Source: Paenibacillus sp. DMB20 (GTDB lineage: Bacteria; Bacillota; Bacilli; Paenibacillales; Paenibacillaceae). Taken from it: DNA of 64,000 nt. The notes under the pieces are model-generated. The model did not search any database and had not been told where the DNA came from. It saw only the letters and a program-made list of their open reading frames with translations. The DNA lies in contig NZ_LAZU01000040.1 in NCBI RefSeq assembly GCF_000987955.1, positions 62,001 through 126,000 on the forward strand, in the 5' to 3' direction. Both the position numbers and the translations under genes were made by a program. This document shows, piece after piece, positions 10,939 through 22,748 of this stretch (positions are counted from its first letter, which is position 1; every line of letters starts with the position of its first letter).

Positions 10939-11899
10939 ATAGGCGTCCTGAATAAACAACCGGGGACGGCGGCAGGGGGGCTTGCACCGGAACGAAAGCC
11001 CCGCGCGGGCAGGTGGTTACGCGAGCTTCGAGCGAACCGGCAGGATTACTTCATGCTGGCGCCGTACTTTATCATCTTTTTCACGTTTACGGTCCTGCCC
11101 GTCGTCATGTCATTAACGCTCAGCCTGACGGATTTCAACATGCTGGAGTTTCCGAATTGGGTGGGTTTAAGCAATTATGCGCGCTTGTTTATAACGGATG
11201 AAGTATTTTTTGATCGCCGTCAAAAACACGATTTTGCTGGCGACGATCACCGGTCCGATCAGCTACATCGCCTGTTTCGTCCTGGCCTGGCTGATCAATG
11301 AAATGTCGCCGAAAATCCGCGCGTTCGTCACGCTCGTATTCTATGCCCCGTCATTGTCGGGCAATGCCTTCATCGTATGGAAGCTTCTGTTTGCAAACGA
11401 TTCTTATGGCTATGTGAACGCCTTCTTGATGGAAAACCGCATCATTCTCGAGCCGATCCTTTGGCTCTCAAGTCCGAAATACATCTTGATCATATTGATA
11501 CTTGTGCAGCTCTGGTTGAGCCTCGGAACGAGCTTTCTGGCTTTCATCGCGGGCTTGCAGGGACTGGACAAAACGCTGTTCGAAGCCGGCGCGATCGACG
11601 GCATCCGCAACCGTTGGCAGGAACTGTGGTACATCACGCTGCCGTCCATGCGGCCGCAGCTGATGTTCGGCGCGGTGATCCAAATTACGGCGTCGTTTGC
11701 GATTGCCGAGGTGTCCACGCAAATTGCCGGTTTTCCGAGCATTCAGTATGCGGGCCATACCATTGTCACCCACCTGGACGACTTTGGCGGCATTCGTTAC
11801 GAAATGGGCTACGCGTCGGCCATTGCCACGGTCCTTTTTGTCATCATGCTCGGTTCCAACCTGCTCGTCCAAAAGCTTCTGAGGAAGGTGGGTGAATAA
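10939..11899 (+). CDS. CUT1 sugar ABC transporter permease, MalF type
   Basis: Inner-membrane permease with six predicted spans and the EAA loop FEAGAIDGIRNRWQELW near 11580-11630. The frame breaks in the T6 run at 11206-11211; removing one T gives DEVFLIAVKNTILL and one protein of about 319 residues. The N-terminal frame stays open up to an ATA at 10939, placed 4 bases after GGAGGGGG, with no ATG, GTG or TTG between it and the ATG at 11053, which is already inside the first membrane span. The start is therefore an ATA, a CTG (10948), or an ATG hit by a sequence error. Its stop overlaps the next gene. Confidence 0.87.
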
Positions 11900-12776
11900 G
11901 GTGGCAACGATACGCTTGCATCGTAAAAGGATACGGAACCGTTCACGGATTGTCGACCTGCTGTTGTTTGTGGTCTTGGCGTCGGCCGGCGTATTCATGG
12001 CAATGCCGCTGGTGTTCGTCATCAGCAACGCTTTCAAGCCGTTGGATGAAATTTTTCTATTCCCTCCAAAATTCTTTGTACGTTATCCGACCCTGGATAA
12101 CTTCGTAACCTTGTATCATTTAATGTCTTCTTTCTGGGTGCCGTATACGCGTTACATCTTCAACACGATATTCATTGCCGTTGTTGGAACCGCGGGCCAT
12201 GTCATGCTGGCGTCCATGGCGGCATATCCGCTCGCCAAACGAAAGTTTCGGGGACGAAGCACCCTGTTTACGATCGTTGTGCTGTCCCTGATGTTTTCCG
12301 GCCATGTCACGGCCATTCCCAATTACATGACGATGTCCTGGCTGGGACTGCTCGACACCTACTGGGCCGTCATCATTCCTGCGCTCGGCTCATCGCTCGG
12401 CCTGTTTCTTATGAAGCAATTCATGGAGCAGATGGTGCCGGATACTTTGCTTGAGGCGGCCCGTATCGACGGCTGCAGCGAGTACCGGATATTCTGGGGC
12501 ATCGCCATGCCGATCGTCAAGCCGGCATGGCTGACGTTGATCATCTTTTCCTTTCAGGGGCTTTGGGGTTCTGGCGGCACCGGCAAAATATATATCTACA
12601 GCGAGCAGCTCAAAACGATCGATTATGCGCTAGATCAAATATTGGCGGGCGGTATCGTGCGAACGGGACCTTCGATGGCGGCTTCATTGTTAATGATCTC
12701 GGTTCCGATTGCGATCTTCATCATTTCGCAGAGCAACGTCATCCAAACGATGTCGACTTCCGGCATGAAGGATTAG
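11892..12776 (+). CDS. CUT1 sugar ABC transporter permease, MalG type
   Basis: Intact 294-residue partner of the preceding permease, overlapping it by 8 bases, so the two are probably translationally coupled. The GTG start at 11892 follows GAGGAAGGTG. Six membrane spans are predicted, and the EAA loop LEAARIDGCSEYRIFW lies near 12450-12495. It ends with the usual C-terminal span and a short polar tail. No ATPase gene lies nearby; such systems in Bacillota share an MsmX-type ATPase encoded elsewhere. Confidence 0.92.
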   Translation: MNKVATIRLHRKRIRNRSRIVDLLLFVVLASAGVFMAMPLVFVISNAFKPLDEIFLFPPKFFVRYPTLDNFVTLYHLMSSFWVPYTRYIFNTIFIAVVGTAGHVMLASMAAYPLAKRKFRGRSTLFTIVVLSLMFSGHVTAIPNYMTMSWLGLLDTYWAVIIPALGSSLGLFLMKQFMEQMVPDTLLEAARIDGCSEYRIFWGIAMPIVKPAWLTLIIFSFQGLWGSGGTGKIYIYSEQLKTIDYALDQILAGGIVRTGPSMAASLLMISVPIAIFIISQSNVIQTMSTSGMKD

Positions 12777-12790
12777 AGGGGGGCGAGAGA

Positions 12791-14845
12791 ATGAAACGCT
12801 TATGGACGACCTTCATCGTCTTGCTTGCCATTTCCGTCGCAGGCTCGACCGCTTCAGCCGCCGCGGCCCCTTATTTCGGCTATAACTATTCCTCGACCGG
12901 AGAGGCTGTTCCGGCCCCTCTGCCATACCTGCCGGTAAAAACAATCTATGGCGGGGACGTTTCGGCGGGTGCGTTCAACAATCCGGAGGACGTGTTTGTT
13001 TCTGCGGACCGGCATATCTATGTTGCCGATACCGGCAACAACCGCATCGTGATCCTGAACGGCGATTGGCAGCTTGTTCGCATTATCGATTCGTTTCGCC
13101 GGGAAGGCAAGCGGGATGCGTTCAACGGCCCGAAAGGCGTATTTGTCGACAAAGACGGCCATCTTTATGTGGCCGATACGAACCATGCGCGCGTGGTGGA
13201 GCTGAATGAGCGGGACGAATTCGTCAGGCTGATCGGGCCTCCCAAGTCTGACGTAATCCGAAAGGATTTTAAATTCGTGCCGACGAAACTGGCGCTTGAT
13301 CATGCCAAACGCCTGTTCGTGATCAGCCAAGGGGTTTTTGACGGGATCGTCGAGTTTGACGCTAAGGGAGGGTTTACCGGCTTTTTCGGTAAAAATCCCG
13401 TCCGCTTTACGGCTGCCGAGTTGTTCTGGAAGCAAATTTCTACGGAAGCGCAGCGTCAGCAGATGGCGCTCTTCGTTCCGATCGAATTCAATAATCTGGC
13501 GATCGACGGCGAGCAGTTTATCTATGCGACGGCCACAGAAAACAGTTTATCCATGGAACAAGTCAAACGCTTGAATCCTTCGGGCATCGACGTGCTGCGG
13601 CAGGATGGGCCGATGCCGGTCATGGGCGATCTGCGGGTGACCAAAATGGGCAGCTTTCGGGGCAGCTCAACGATGACTTCGATAACCGTGGACGACAACG
13701 GCGTTTACTTGGCCCTGGATTCCAAGCGAGGGAGGATATTCGCCTACGATCATGACGGCAACTTGCTGTTCCAGTTTGGTCAAATCGGTGACCGGGCCGG
13801 AACGTTCCGGGCTCCCGTCGAAGTGGAATGGTTGGGGCGAAACGTTGTCGTGCTGGACCGAGCGCTGAATAGGCTTACTCTGTTCAAGCCGACAAGATAC
13901 GGTTCGTTGCTTCTTGACGCGGCAGCCTCCTACTACCACGGCAAAGAAGAGGAGGCTGCGCGTTTATGGGGCGAAGTGAACAAGCTTAATAACAACTTGG
14001 AGCTCGCGCATGTCGGCATCGGCAGGTCCCACTTGGAACAGGGGGAATACGAAACGGCGATGGCCAGCTTTAAGCTTGGAGATTCGCGTACCTATTATTC
14101 CAAGGCGTTTGAAGGATACCGGAAGACATTTTTATGGAATAATTTCACCTATTTATTTGTCGGATTAGCAGCTCTCGCAGCTATCATTGCGGCAAGCAGA
14201 AGATGGATGCCAAGAACGGCTACGGACGATTACGGTCCGGTTCGCACGGCTTTTGTCACGACGGTGAGGCCCTTCAAAATGTTCTGGGAATTGAAATATG
14301 AGGGAAAAGGGAAGTTGTGGATGGCGCTATCCATCGTCGGGCTGGCCGGTTTCCTGTTTGTGCTCAAGGCTTTTTACTCCGGTTATATCGTATCCGAGCC
14401 GGAAATCGACGAAATGAACAGCTTGAAGGAGTTGGCTTTCATCGTCATCCCGTTTTTCGTCTGGTGCATAGCCAATTGGTTCCTCACCACCCTGATGGAC
14501 GGCGAAGGCAAGTTCCGCGAGATTGTGATCGCGAGCGGCTATGCCATGATGCCGCTGCTGATTGTATATGTGCCGCAGCTGGCGCTCAGCTGGGTCATCA
14601 CCCGGCAGGAGTTTGCATTTTATGCGCTTCTCGAAACGGTTGGCATGCTGTGGTTTGTCGGGCTGCTGTTCGCAGCCACGATGACGGTGCACCAATACAC
14701 GCCGTTCAAAACGGTGATTACGATGATTTTAACGGTCATCGTGATCGGCATCATTATATTTCTGGCGCTGCTGCTGTTCAGCCTGATTCAGCAGTTAGCC
14801 ATTTTCGCGTCGACGGTATATCAGGAACTTACACTATGGTTGTAA
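12791..14845 (+). CDS. Secreted NHL beta-propeller / TPR / YIP1-like membrane protein
   Basis: Intact, about 684 residues, 14 bases after the permease. A cleavable signal peptide (residues 1-24, ending ASAAAA) is followed by NHL-type repeats with the mark YVADTGNNRIV and YVADTNHARVV (about residues 60-350). Next come a TPR-like helical stretch (LLLDAAASYYHGKEEEAARL, about 375-430), one membrane span, a soluble loop, and a YIP1-like bundle of five spans (about 510-684). The propeller should lie outside the membrane. Proteins of this layout are seen beside DUF5696 genes in Paenibacillus. The role is unknown; sensing or scaffolding for polysaccharide uptake is an inference. Confidence 0.8.
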   Translation: MKRLWTTFIVLLAISVAGSTASAAAAPYFGYNYSSTGEAVPAPLPYLPVKTIYGGDVSAGAFNNPEDVFVSADRHIYVADTGNNRIVILNGDWQLVRIIDSFRREGKRDAFNGPKGVFVDKDGHLYVADTNHARVVELNERDEFVRLIGPPKSDVIRKDFKFVPTKLALDHAKRLFVISQGVFDGIVEFDAKGGFTGFFGKNPVRFTAAELFWKQISTEAQRQQMALFVPIEFNNLAIDGEQFIYATATENSLSMEQVKRLNPSGIDVLRQDGPMPVMGDLRVTKMGSFRGSSTMTSITVDDNGVYLALDSKRGRIFAYDHDGNLLFQFGQIGDRAGTFRAPVEVEWLGRNVVVLDRALNRLTLFKPTRYGSLLLDAAASYYHGKEEEAARLWGEVNKLNNNLELAHVGIGRSHLEQGEYETAMASFKLGDSRTYYSKAFEGYRKTFLWNNFTYLFVGLAALAAIIAASRRWMPRTATDDYGPVRTAFVTTVRPFKMFWELKYEGKGKLWMALSIVGLAGFLFVLKAFYSGYIVSEPEIDEMNSLKELAFIVIPFFVWCIANWFLTTLMDGEGKFREIVIASGYAMMPLLIVYVPQLALSWVITRQEFAFYALLETVGMLWFVGLLFAATMTVHQYTPFKTVITMILTVIVIGIIIFLALLLFSLIQQLAIFASTVYQELTLWL

Positions 14846-14861
14846 AAAAGGGGGAGGAGCC

Positions 14862-17448
14862 GTGAGAATTTCGGGAAAACGGTTGGCCCTGCCTGCGGCA
14901 GCCGCAGCGCTGCTGCTCCTCGCTGCCGCAATATGGATGACGCTGCCGCCCGGCTCTGCCGATCCGGCGGCCGTCATCAGCGAAGCGGAAAGCCGCCTGA
15001 ACGAAAGTATGGCGGCGATGGCAAGCGACAAGGCAAAGACGCCCTGGACGGAAGAAAAGGGGAAAGTGCCGCCCGGCATGGAAAAAGCGGCGGAGAGCGA
15101 ACAATTGACGCTGTACATGAACCGAAATACGACCGAATTCGCCGTCAGGCACAAACCGAGCGGCAAGCTGTGGTATTCCAATCCGCCAAACCGCGGAGAG
15201 GATACGATCGCTGCCGGAAGAAACAAGAAACGATTGTCGGCCTTGTTTTCCTTGTCCTATTTGACGAGTTCGGGACAAGAGCAGGAGCTTGACAGCTATT
15301 CGGACAGCGTTGAGCTCGGACAGTTCAAAACGGAAGCGATCGAGAGCGGCTTTCGGGTAACGTATACGGTCGGTGAAATCGCCCGCGGAATCGAATCCAT
15401 TCCGAAGCTGATTTCGAAGGAGCGCTTTGAAGAGAAGATCGTGAAGCCGTTATCCGATCCCAAAGCGGTGAAAGACATCAAGAAACGTTTCAAATACGAT
15501 CCCGAACGCGAGGTATTCGCTAGAAGGGAAATGTCGGAACTTGCCGTGGGGACGGTGCTGGACATCCTGGATCAAGTCGGCTACGGGGAAGAGGACCTGG
15601 CCTACGACAATGCAGAAAACGGCTTGGATAACGAAATCAGGCCGGACCATGCCCAATTTGCGATACCGGTTGAAATTCGTCTGGAGCAGGATCAGCTGGC
15701 GGTCCGCGTGGACGCCGCCGCGATAAAACAGACCGGAACGGCACCGATTCACACGATCACGCTGCTAGAATTTTTTGGGGCGGCCGATTCCTCGGAATCC
15801 GGCTACATGCTCGTTCCGGACGGATCGGGGGCGCTAATCCGCTTGAACAATGGAAAGACGATCGAGCCGGCTTACCATGCTTCGGTTTATGGCGAAGACC
15901 GTTCCATTACGGCAGATGAGAGGCTGGCGGACAACGAGCCGGTGCGGCTGCCCGTTTTCGGATTAAAGCTTGGCGGGGCTGCATGGCTCGGGATCATCGA
16001 GAAGGGAGATGGAATCGCTTCCATCAAAGCCGATGTGAGCGGAAGGCTGAACACGTACAATTATGCGTCTCCGGTGTTTACCTTAACCAGCAAGGATCGT
16101 GTCGTCATTATAGGCGGATCGGTGACGAGCTCGAATCCCGTTCATCAGAAGAAGCCTTACTCGGGCGACATCGTGGTCCGATATGGTTTCCTTGGGGGCG
16201 AAGATGCCGATTATTCGGGGATGGCGAAGTTATACCGCGGTTATTTGGCGGATAAGTACGATTTACGGAAGCTTGAAGCGGGGAAGGATGTCCCTTTCAT
16301 ACTGGAGCTTGTCGGAGGCGCCGAAACCCGCAAATCCTTGCTGGGCGTCCCCTATGATACCATCGTGCCGTTGACGACCTATGGTCAAGCGAAGGATTTG
16401 GTCGAACAGTTGAAGGAACATCGGGTGAATAGGATCAAGCTGCGTTATACCGGCTGGTTCAACGGGGGAGTCAATCATAGCTCCGCATCGCGAATCAGCC
16501 TGGATCAAGCGGTCGGAGGGGAGAAGTCATTCAGGCGGTTCGAAGAGTTTTTGCGCAGTCAGGATATCGGTTTTTATCCCGATGCGGCGTTCTTGAATGT
16601 TTATGAGAACGGATCGGGGTTCCGGTCTTCTCGTGATGCTATCAAGGGCATGTCTCAAAAGACAGCCCGTCAGTTCGACGTGGATATGCCGACTTTTTTT
16701 AATGTTTGCGGAAATGTTCTCTCATTACCCGTTGTCTCCGGTCCGGCTTCCGGCCGTTATCGACGGTTTTGTTGCGGATGCCAAACCGCTTGGCATCCGC
16801 GGATTATCCCTTCGCGACCTGGGCGATGTACTTTACTCGGATTTCGATGACCAGAAGCCGGTCAACCGGGAGCAGAGCCGGATCATAGCCGAGTGGCAGT
16901 TTGCGGAGCTGGCTGAGGCGTTTCCCGATTTGATGGTGAGCGGAGGCAACGCCTATTCGCTGCCCTACGCGAAAACGATCGTGAACGCCCCCGCAAGCGC
17001 CAACGGCTTCAACATTGAAGATGAAACGGTGCCGTTTTATCAGCTTGTCCTGCACGGTTATGCCGACATCGCCGGCAAGCCGTTCAATCAGGCGGACGAT
17101 CAATTCAGTCGCGCCAACATTTTGAAGGCGATCGAGACGGGAACCAATGTCTACTATCGATGGACCGCGAAACTGCCTCCGGAATTATCGTCTTCCGAGG
17201 GACGTCTATTCTACGCCAATCATTATGCCGATTGGTTTGATGAAGCCGTCAAGGCGTTCGAAGAAGTAAACGAAGTTTTGCGGCCGGTCCGGCATCTGAC
17301 GATCGACAAGCATGAACGGCTTGCCGAGGGCGTATATCGGACCGTGTACGAGGACGGAACTGCGATCATCGTCAATTATAATGACAAACCGGTTACTATG
17401 AAGGACATCACCGTGGAAGCTGAAAGCTATTGGATTGGAGGAACATAA
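14862..17448 (+). CDS. DUF5696 family exported protein
   Basis: About 861 residues, GTG start at 14862 with GGGGGAGGAG upstream. The N-terminus is a signal anchor (LALPAAAAALLLLAAAIW). Then comes a beta-rich half with LVPDGSGALIRLNNGK (about residue 318) and a C-terminal half resembling a TIM barrel, with LKYTGW-like LRYTGWFNGGVNH (about 530) and GIRGLSLRDLGDVLYSDFD (about 645). The frame breaks in the T7 run at 16694-16700; removing one T gives MPTFLMFAEMFSHYPLSP. The fold-like pattern suggests a glycoside hydrolase, but no activity is established to my knowledge. The stop is 1 base before the next start codon, so coupling is likely. Confidence 0.82.
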
Positions 17449-17449
17449 C

Positions 17450-18353
17450 ATGCGCCGGTTTCAGTTCACCTTATCGCGCAAGAAAGCGTTGATGGGAATA
17501 TTGTTTACGCTGCCGTGGCTGATCGGCTTCATTTTTCTGTTCGCCGTTCCTTTGCTTCAATCGCTGCAATACAGCTTTCACAGCCTCAAGCTGGGAGAAG
17601 GCGGGTTGGAGCTGGACTTCGTGGGCGCCGGCAATTTCAAGCACGCCTTCTATGTTCATGCCTCGTTCAACCGCGTGCTGACCGAATCGGTCGTGGGGAT
17701 GATCGTGAATGTGCCGCTCATTATTTTCTTCAGCTTGTTCGTCGCCACGATACTGAATCAGAAGTTCCGCGGCCGTGCGTTGGCCCGCATGATTTTTTTT
17801 CCTGCCGGTCATCGTCTCCACCGGGGTCATCTCCAGTCTGGGCTGGGCGGACACGATGTCTCAGGCGATCGGCGCGACGCTTTCGGGCGGAGAAGGAAGC
17901 TCCGGTACGCTGAGCAACTTCCAGTTGAAGTATTTTCTATATGATATGGGCCTGAATCCCCTGATCGTCAACTATTTGGCGGATGCGGTGTCCCGGATCT
18001 ATGACATTATCAGCTCGTCCGGGGTGCAAATCCTTATTTTCCTGGCGGGACTCCAATCGATTTCTCCTTCTTTGTACGAGGCATCGCGAATCGAGGGGGC
18101 TACCGGATATGAGAACTTTTGGAAGATTACTTTTCCCATGATGACTCCGCTGATCCTGACAAATACGATTTACACCATCATCGACTCGTTTCTGAACAGC
18201 CGAATGACCCATTTGCTTAAAGAAACCTCGTTTAAACTGTTCGAGTTCGGCTTGGGCGCGGCCATGTCGTGGATCTATTTCGGCGTGATTGCCCTCATGG
18301 TGTTATTGATTGCGGCCTTCTTATCAAGAAAGGCGTTTTATTACGATGCTTAA
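17450..18353 (+). CDS. CUT1 sugar ABC transporter permease
   Basis: First permease of a second pair in the same cluster. The ATG at 17450 follows the DUF5696 stop by one base, and TTGGAGGAAC supplies the ribosome site. The frame breaks in the T8 run at 17793-17800; removing one T gives MIFFLPVIVSTGVISSLG, for about 300 residues with six spans. The EAA loop reads YEASRIEGATGYENFWK near 18075-18125. Having two permease pairs in one operon suggests either two substrates or two successive oligosaccharide sizes. Confidence 0.88.
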
Positions 18354-18422
18354 TCGGTTCGTACAAGGGGTCGGTCACTCGAAAAAAGGAATCCGGGACC
18401 CCGGAATGCAAGGAGGTTGCAC

Positions 18423-19344
18423 ATGTCCGCACTGAAAGTTGCAAGGATAAAGGCATGGTCATGGAAGGTGTTTCGCGCTGTCCTGCTTACGGGAATCGGT
18501 TATGTTATCCTGTATCCGATCCTGTTGAAAGTTTCGCTTGGGCTGCGGGGGAAGGAAGACATTTATGATCAAACGATCATTTGGTTTCCAAAGCACGCGA
18601 CACTCGACAACATGTGGTTTGTCATCGAGAAGATGAAATATTGGGATGCGCTGCTCAACACGATTGGCATATCGGCCATGGCCGCGCTCCTGCAAACGGC
18701 TTCGTGCGCGCTGGCCGGGTACGGCTTTGCCCGCTTGAAATATAAGGGCCAGGGCATCCTGTTTTTTCTCGTCATTTTCACGATCATCGTTCCGCCTCAA
18801 ACGGTCATGATCCCCACGTATTTGCACTTCCGGTATTTTGACCTCTTCGGTCTAGTGGAGCTTGTAACCGGCAGACCGGGGGTCAACCTGCTGGACAGCA
18901 AGTGGCCGTTCATCCTGTCATCCATTACGGCTACAGGACTAAAAAAACGGATTGTACATTTATATCTTCCGGCAGTTTTTCCGATCGCTTCCGAATGAGC
19001 TTGAAGAAGCCGCCCTGGTGGACGGAGCAGGGGTATTCAAGACATTTTACCGGGTGATGCTGCCCAATGCGCTCCCCGCCATCGTTACCGTTGTGCTGTT
19101 CTCATTCGTCTGGCAGTACAATGATTCGTTCTATGTGTCCATGTATCTGACCGAAACCAAAGTCTTATCGATGCAGCTTGCGGCTTTGCCGGGTCTGCTT
19201 GCCGGAAATTCCCCGGATTATATGCTGACCTCGATTCGCTTGAACGCCGGAACGGTGCTGGTGATCATCCCCATCGTCATTTTCTACTTGCTGCTGCAGA
19301 AGCATTTCGTCGAAAGCGTGGAGCGGTCCGGCATCGTCGGTTAA
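18423..19344 (+). CDS. CUT1 sugar ABC transporter permease
   Basis: Partner of the preceding permease, 69 bases downstream. ATG 18423 is preferred over the TTG at 18417 because AAGGAGG lies 6 bases before it. The frame breaks in the A7 run at 18941-18947; removing one A gives GLKNGLYIYIFRQFFRSL, for about 306 residues. The EAA loop reads LEEAALVDGAGVFKTFYR near 19005-19055. Six membrane spans are predicted. Confidence 0.88.
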
Positions 19345-19376
19345 TCAACGGCTTGAACAGGAGGTAATTGTAATTT

Positions 19377-20959
19377 ATGAAAACGAACATCAACGCGAAC
19401 ATGCGAAACTTGGCTGCTGGCCTGCCTTACCGTATTGAGTCGCTCGCAGGCATCGAAGTGGATCCCGATTGCCGGTTGACCGATGGCCGCAAGGCCAATC
19501 CCGCCATCGGCGATCCGGGCTGGGTCCGTTTTTCGGGAGGTGCCACACGCGGCATTGTGTTTGATTTTGCGGCCGAAAAATCGATCGGAAGCGTAAGCGC
19601 GCGTTTTTTGCAGCATACGGAGCATAAGGTTTTCTTCCCTTGCACCGTTTCCGTGTACGCTTCAAACGACGGGGAGAAGTGGGGGCTTGTCGCCCATATC
19701 CCATCGAAAACCCCGCTGTGGGAGCCCGGGCCTCCAAAAGAAGAGGTCTACACATGGGATGGCTCGAAAAACCGTTTGGGGAACGGAGAAGACGCACCGA
19801 AAATGGTCTTCGCCCGTTATATCAAACTGACTTTTACCGCCGATCTGAACATTATGCTGGACGGGATCGAGATATGGGGAGTGGATGAGCGGACCCCTCA
19901 ATCAGGCGAAGGGTTCCAAGTAAATTCTGCCTATCTGCCTCCCGGCCCGCATACCGGCGGCATCGAAAATTTGATGCTGCTGTACAACGGCTGGTATGAA
20001 GAAGGCAAGGGAAAATGGACCAAAGAGAACATCATTCCGTACATCGGCTATGTCGATGAAAGTGGAGAGCCGCAAGACCGGATGTTTGACGGCATTCTGT
20101 ACCTGGGCCTGATCGCTCCGTCCGGGTTGAGCTACGAAACGGGCACGGCGAAGATCGTTCCCGAATGGAGCTGGTATCTGGATAAAACATTCGGTCAGGA
20201 CGGCGACATGGCTGCATTGAACGAAGCGGCACGGGAAGTCGGGCGCAAGCTGAACAACCGGGAGTTTAAGGTGAAGACCGTGCTGATGATCCCGAATCCC
20301 GGCGAGCTGTCCGCCGTTTATTCGGTGGTAGAAGGAGAACTGACTTCACAAGCAGCGGAGCATTTAAACGAAGAGACGGAACTCGCAAACAAAAAGCTGC
20401 TGGTGGACTGGTACATGGATCAAGCGATGTCGAGATGGAAGGAGGGGCATTATGAACATCTGGAATTGACCGGAATGTACTGGCTCAGCGAAGGAATCAG
20501 TTACACGATCGGGCATGAAGAAGAGTTTATCCGTTATATGGGCGGCGTCGTTCACGAGCGGGGGCTCAAATTTTTCTGGATTCCGTTCTTTTACGGCAAC
20601 CGCGCTTTCGATTGGAAACGGCTCGGATTCGATGCCGCCGTGCTTCAGCCGAACCACTTTTTTTAACGATACGAAGGAGGTGAGGATTCAGGACGCTGCC
20701 GAACTGGCGAAACTTTACGGAATGGGGGTGGAAATGGAGTGCGATGAGCGGATGAACCGCGATCCTGCCATGCGGCAGAAGTATAAGGATTATTTGAACG
20801 GGGGGGGTGGATCATGGATATATGAAGGACGCCTTCAAAGCTTATTACCAGGGCAACGCGGCGCTGTTGGACAGCGCTCGAAGCAAAGATCCGGGAGTGC
20901 GCCAGCTGTATGACTGGATGTATCAATTCATAAAGGGAACGTATGAGAAGCAGCTTTAA
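19377..20959 (+). CDS. DUF4855 family protein, apparently without signal peptide
   Basis: About 526 residues. The N-terminal half resembles a discoidin/F5-8C-type sugar-binding domain (MFARYIKLTFTADLN-like strand, about residues 20-170). The second half is DUF4855, with LLYNGWYEEGKGKWTKENI (about 204) and WIPFFYGN near 402. Two frameshifts are seen: T7 at 20658-20664 (remove one T, PNHFFNDTKEVRIQD) and G8 at 20800-20807 (remove one G, LNGGVDHGYMKDAFKAYY). The start MKTNINANM has no hydrophobic signal, unlike the next gene. DUF4855 occurs in polysaccharide-degradation loci; activity is not known to me. Confidence 0.8.
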
Positions 20960-21021
20960 GCACCAAGGCAAAAAAAAGCCGGTAGGATCCATCAAAATAC
21001 GGTATGCGGAGGTTGAAGGAA

Positions 21022-22696
21022 ATGGGGAGAATTTGGAATAAGGGACTCAAATTGCTGCTTGGGCTTGCTGCCGTCACGCTGGTCACGAACATGCCCGTCG
21101 TTCAGGCTGGCCAGGACGAGCCGGAGCCCCGGAATTTGGTCTCGGGACTAAGCTATACGATGTCGGAGAGCCCTTACGAAGATTACCCCGATTCTGATCG
21201 GGAATTAACGGACGGCATTTATGATAAGAGCCTTACCTTTTCCGATCCCGCCTGGCAAGGCCATCTGAGAGGAAAAACGAGAGAGGTGATCTTTGATCTG
21301 GGAGAGTTGAAATCCATCGGCGGGATCAAGACGCATTTCATGCAGCATTCGGAATTCGGCATTTTTTACCCCAATACCGTATCGATGTACGTTTCGACGG
21401 ATGGCGAGAAATGGGGGACGCTCGCCCATGTCAATACGAAGCTTCCGATCTGGGAGCAGGGACCGGCTACCGAGCAGTATTACAATTGGGATGGCGTTAC
21501 CGACGGGGTACCGTCCAAAGGACATCCCAAGGCCACCATGGCGCAGGCCCGGTACGTGAAAGTGACCTTCGTCGTGGGGACCTTTGTTTTCCTTGACGAA
21601 ATCGAAGTATGGGGCGTTGACGGCAAAGCCAAAGGATCGGCCCCCATACCGGTCGACGAGCCTGCATACGCGGAGGCCGGCAAAGCCAGCGGCGGCATTG
21701 ACAATCTGATGCTGCTTTACAACGGCTGGTATGAAAAAGGCCAAGGGGATTGGACGAAGGAGAACATCATCCCGTACATCAGTTATGTGAATGAACAGGG
21801 CGAGCCGCAGGATTGGTTGTATGACGGCGTTTTTGTATTTGGGCTTAACGAGTAAGGACGGGCATAGCAATTTCGGCCTGGGGACAGCCCATCTGGCGGA
21901 TTGGCAATGGTACTTGGACAAAACATTCGCGCCTGGAGGCGATCTGCATCAATTGAACGAAGCCACGAAGGAGGCGGGCGTGAAGCTAGGGGACCCTAAG
22001 CATAAAACCAAGGTCGTATTGATGATTCCTCATCCCGGCAAAGACCTTAGCGATTTCGGCGACGTGGACGGAGACGGCGTGTCCGAAAACATGGTTTCCG
22101 GCGAAGTGGGCGACGAAGCGGCATTAACCAACCGCAAGAAGGCCGTGAACTGGTACATGAATGAACTTCGTGCACGTTGGAATGCATCCGATTTTCCTCG
22201 CCTGGAGCTGACGGGAATGTATTGGCTGGCTGAGCATGCAGGGGATGGTTACGATAAGCAGTTAATCCGCTACGCAAGCGATCTTGTCCACGATGAGAAA
22301 AAGCATTTCTTCTGGATTCCCAACTTCTTCGGGAACCAAAACTACGCCTGGGAGGAATTGGGCTTCGATATCGCTGCCCTGCAGCCCAACCATTTCTTTG
22401 ACGAATCGCCGATCGAACGGCTGGAAACGGCTGCAGATTTGTCCAAAACATATCACATGGGCGTCGAGATGGAGTTTGACGAACGAATGAACCAGGATCC
22501 CGCTTTTCGTAAGAGGTACATCGAGTACTTGAATGGCGGCATCGATTACGGTTACATGAGGGGAGCTTTTAAAGCCTATTACCAAGGCAACACGGGGCTG
22601 CTGGACAGCGCTAGAAGCGAAGATCCGGCGGTGAGGCAGCTTTACGATTGGATGTATCAATTCATAAAAGGGACTTATGTGAAGCAGACTCCATAA
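21022..22696 (+). CDS. DUF4855 family secreted protein
   Basis: Paralogue of the preceding gene, about 557 residues, with the same order of discoidin-like domain and DUF4855 domain, but with a signal peptide (residues 1-27, ending VVQAGQ). ATG 21022 is preferred over ATG 21004 because of GCGGAGG placed 9 bases upstream. The frame breaks in the T5 run at 21830-21834; removing one T gives YDGVLYLGLTSKDG, matching FDGILYLGLIAPSG of the paralogue. It ends with RQLYDWMYQFIKGTY. Last gene of the cluster, followed by a terminator. Confidence 0.82.
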
Positions 22697-22748
22697 CCGT
22701 CTCGGGAGGTCTATCTCACAAGCAGGCATTGTCAACATGGAAATAGCA

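Noticed and set aside
12527..12790. Upstream extension of the NHL/YIP1 protein
   Set aside because: It overlaps the permease gene in another frame; the signal peptide begins at 12791.
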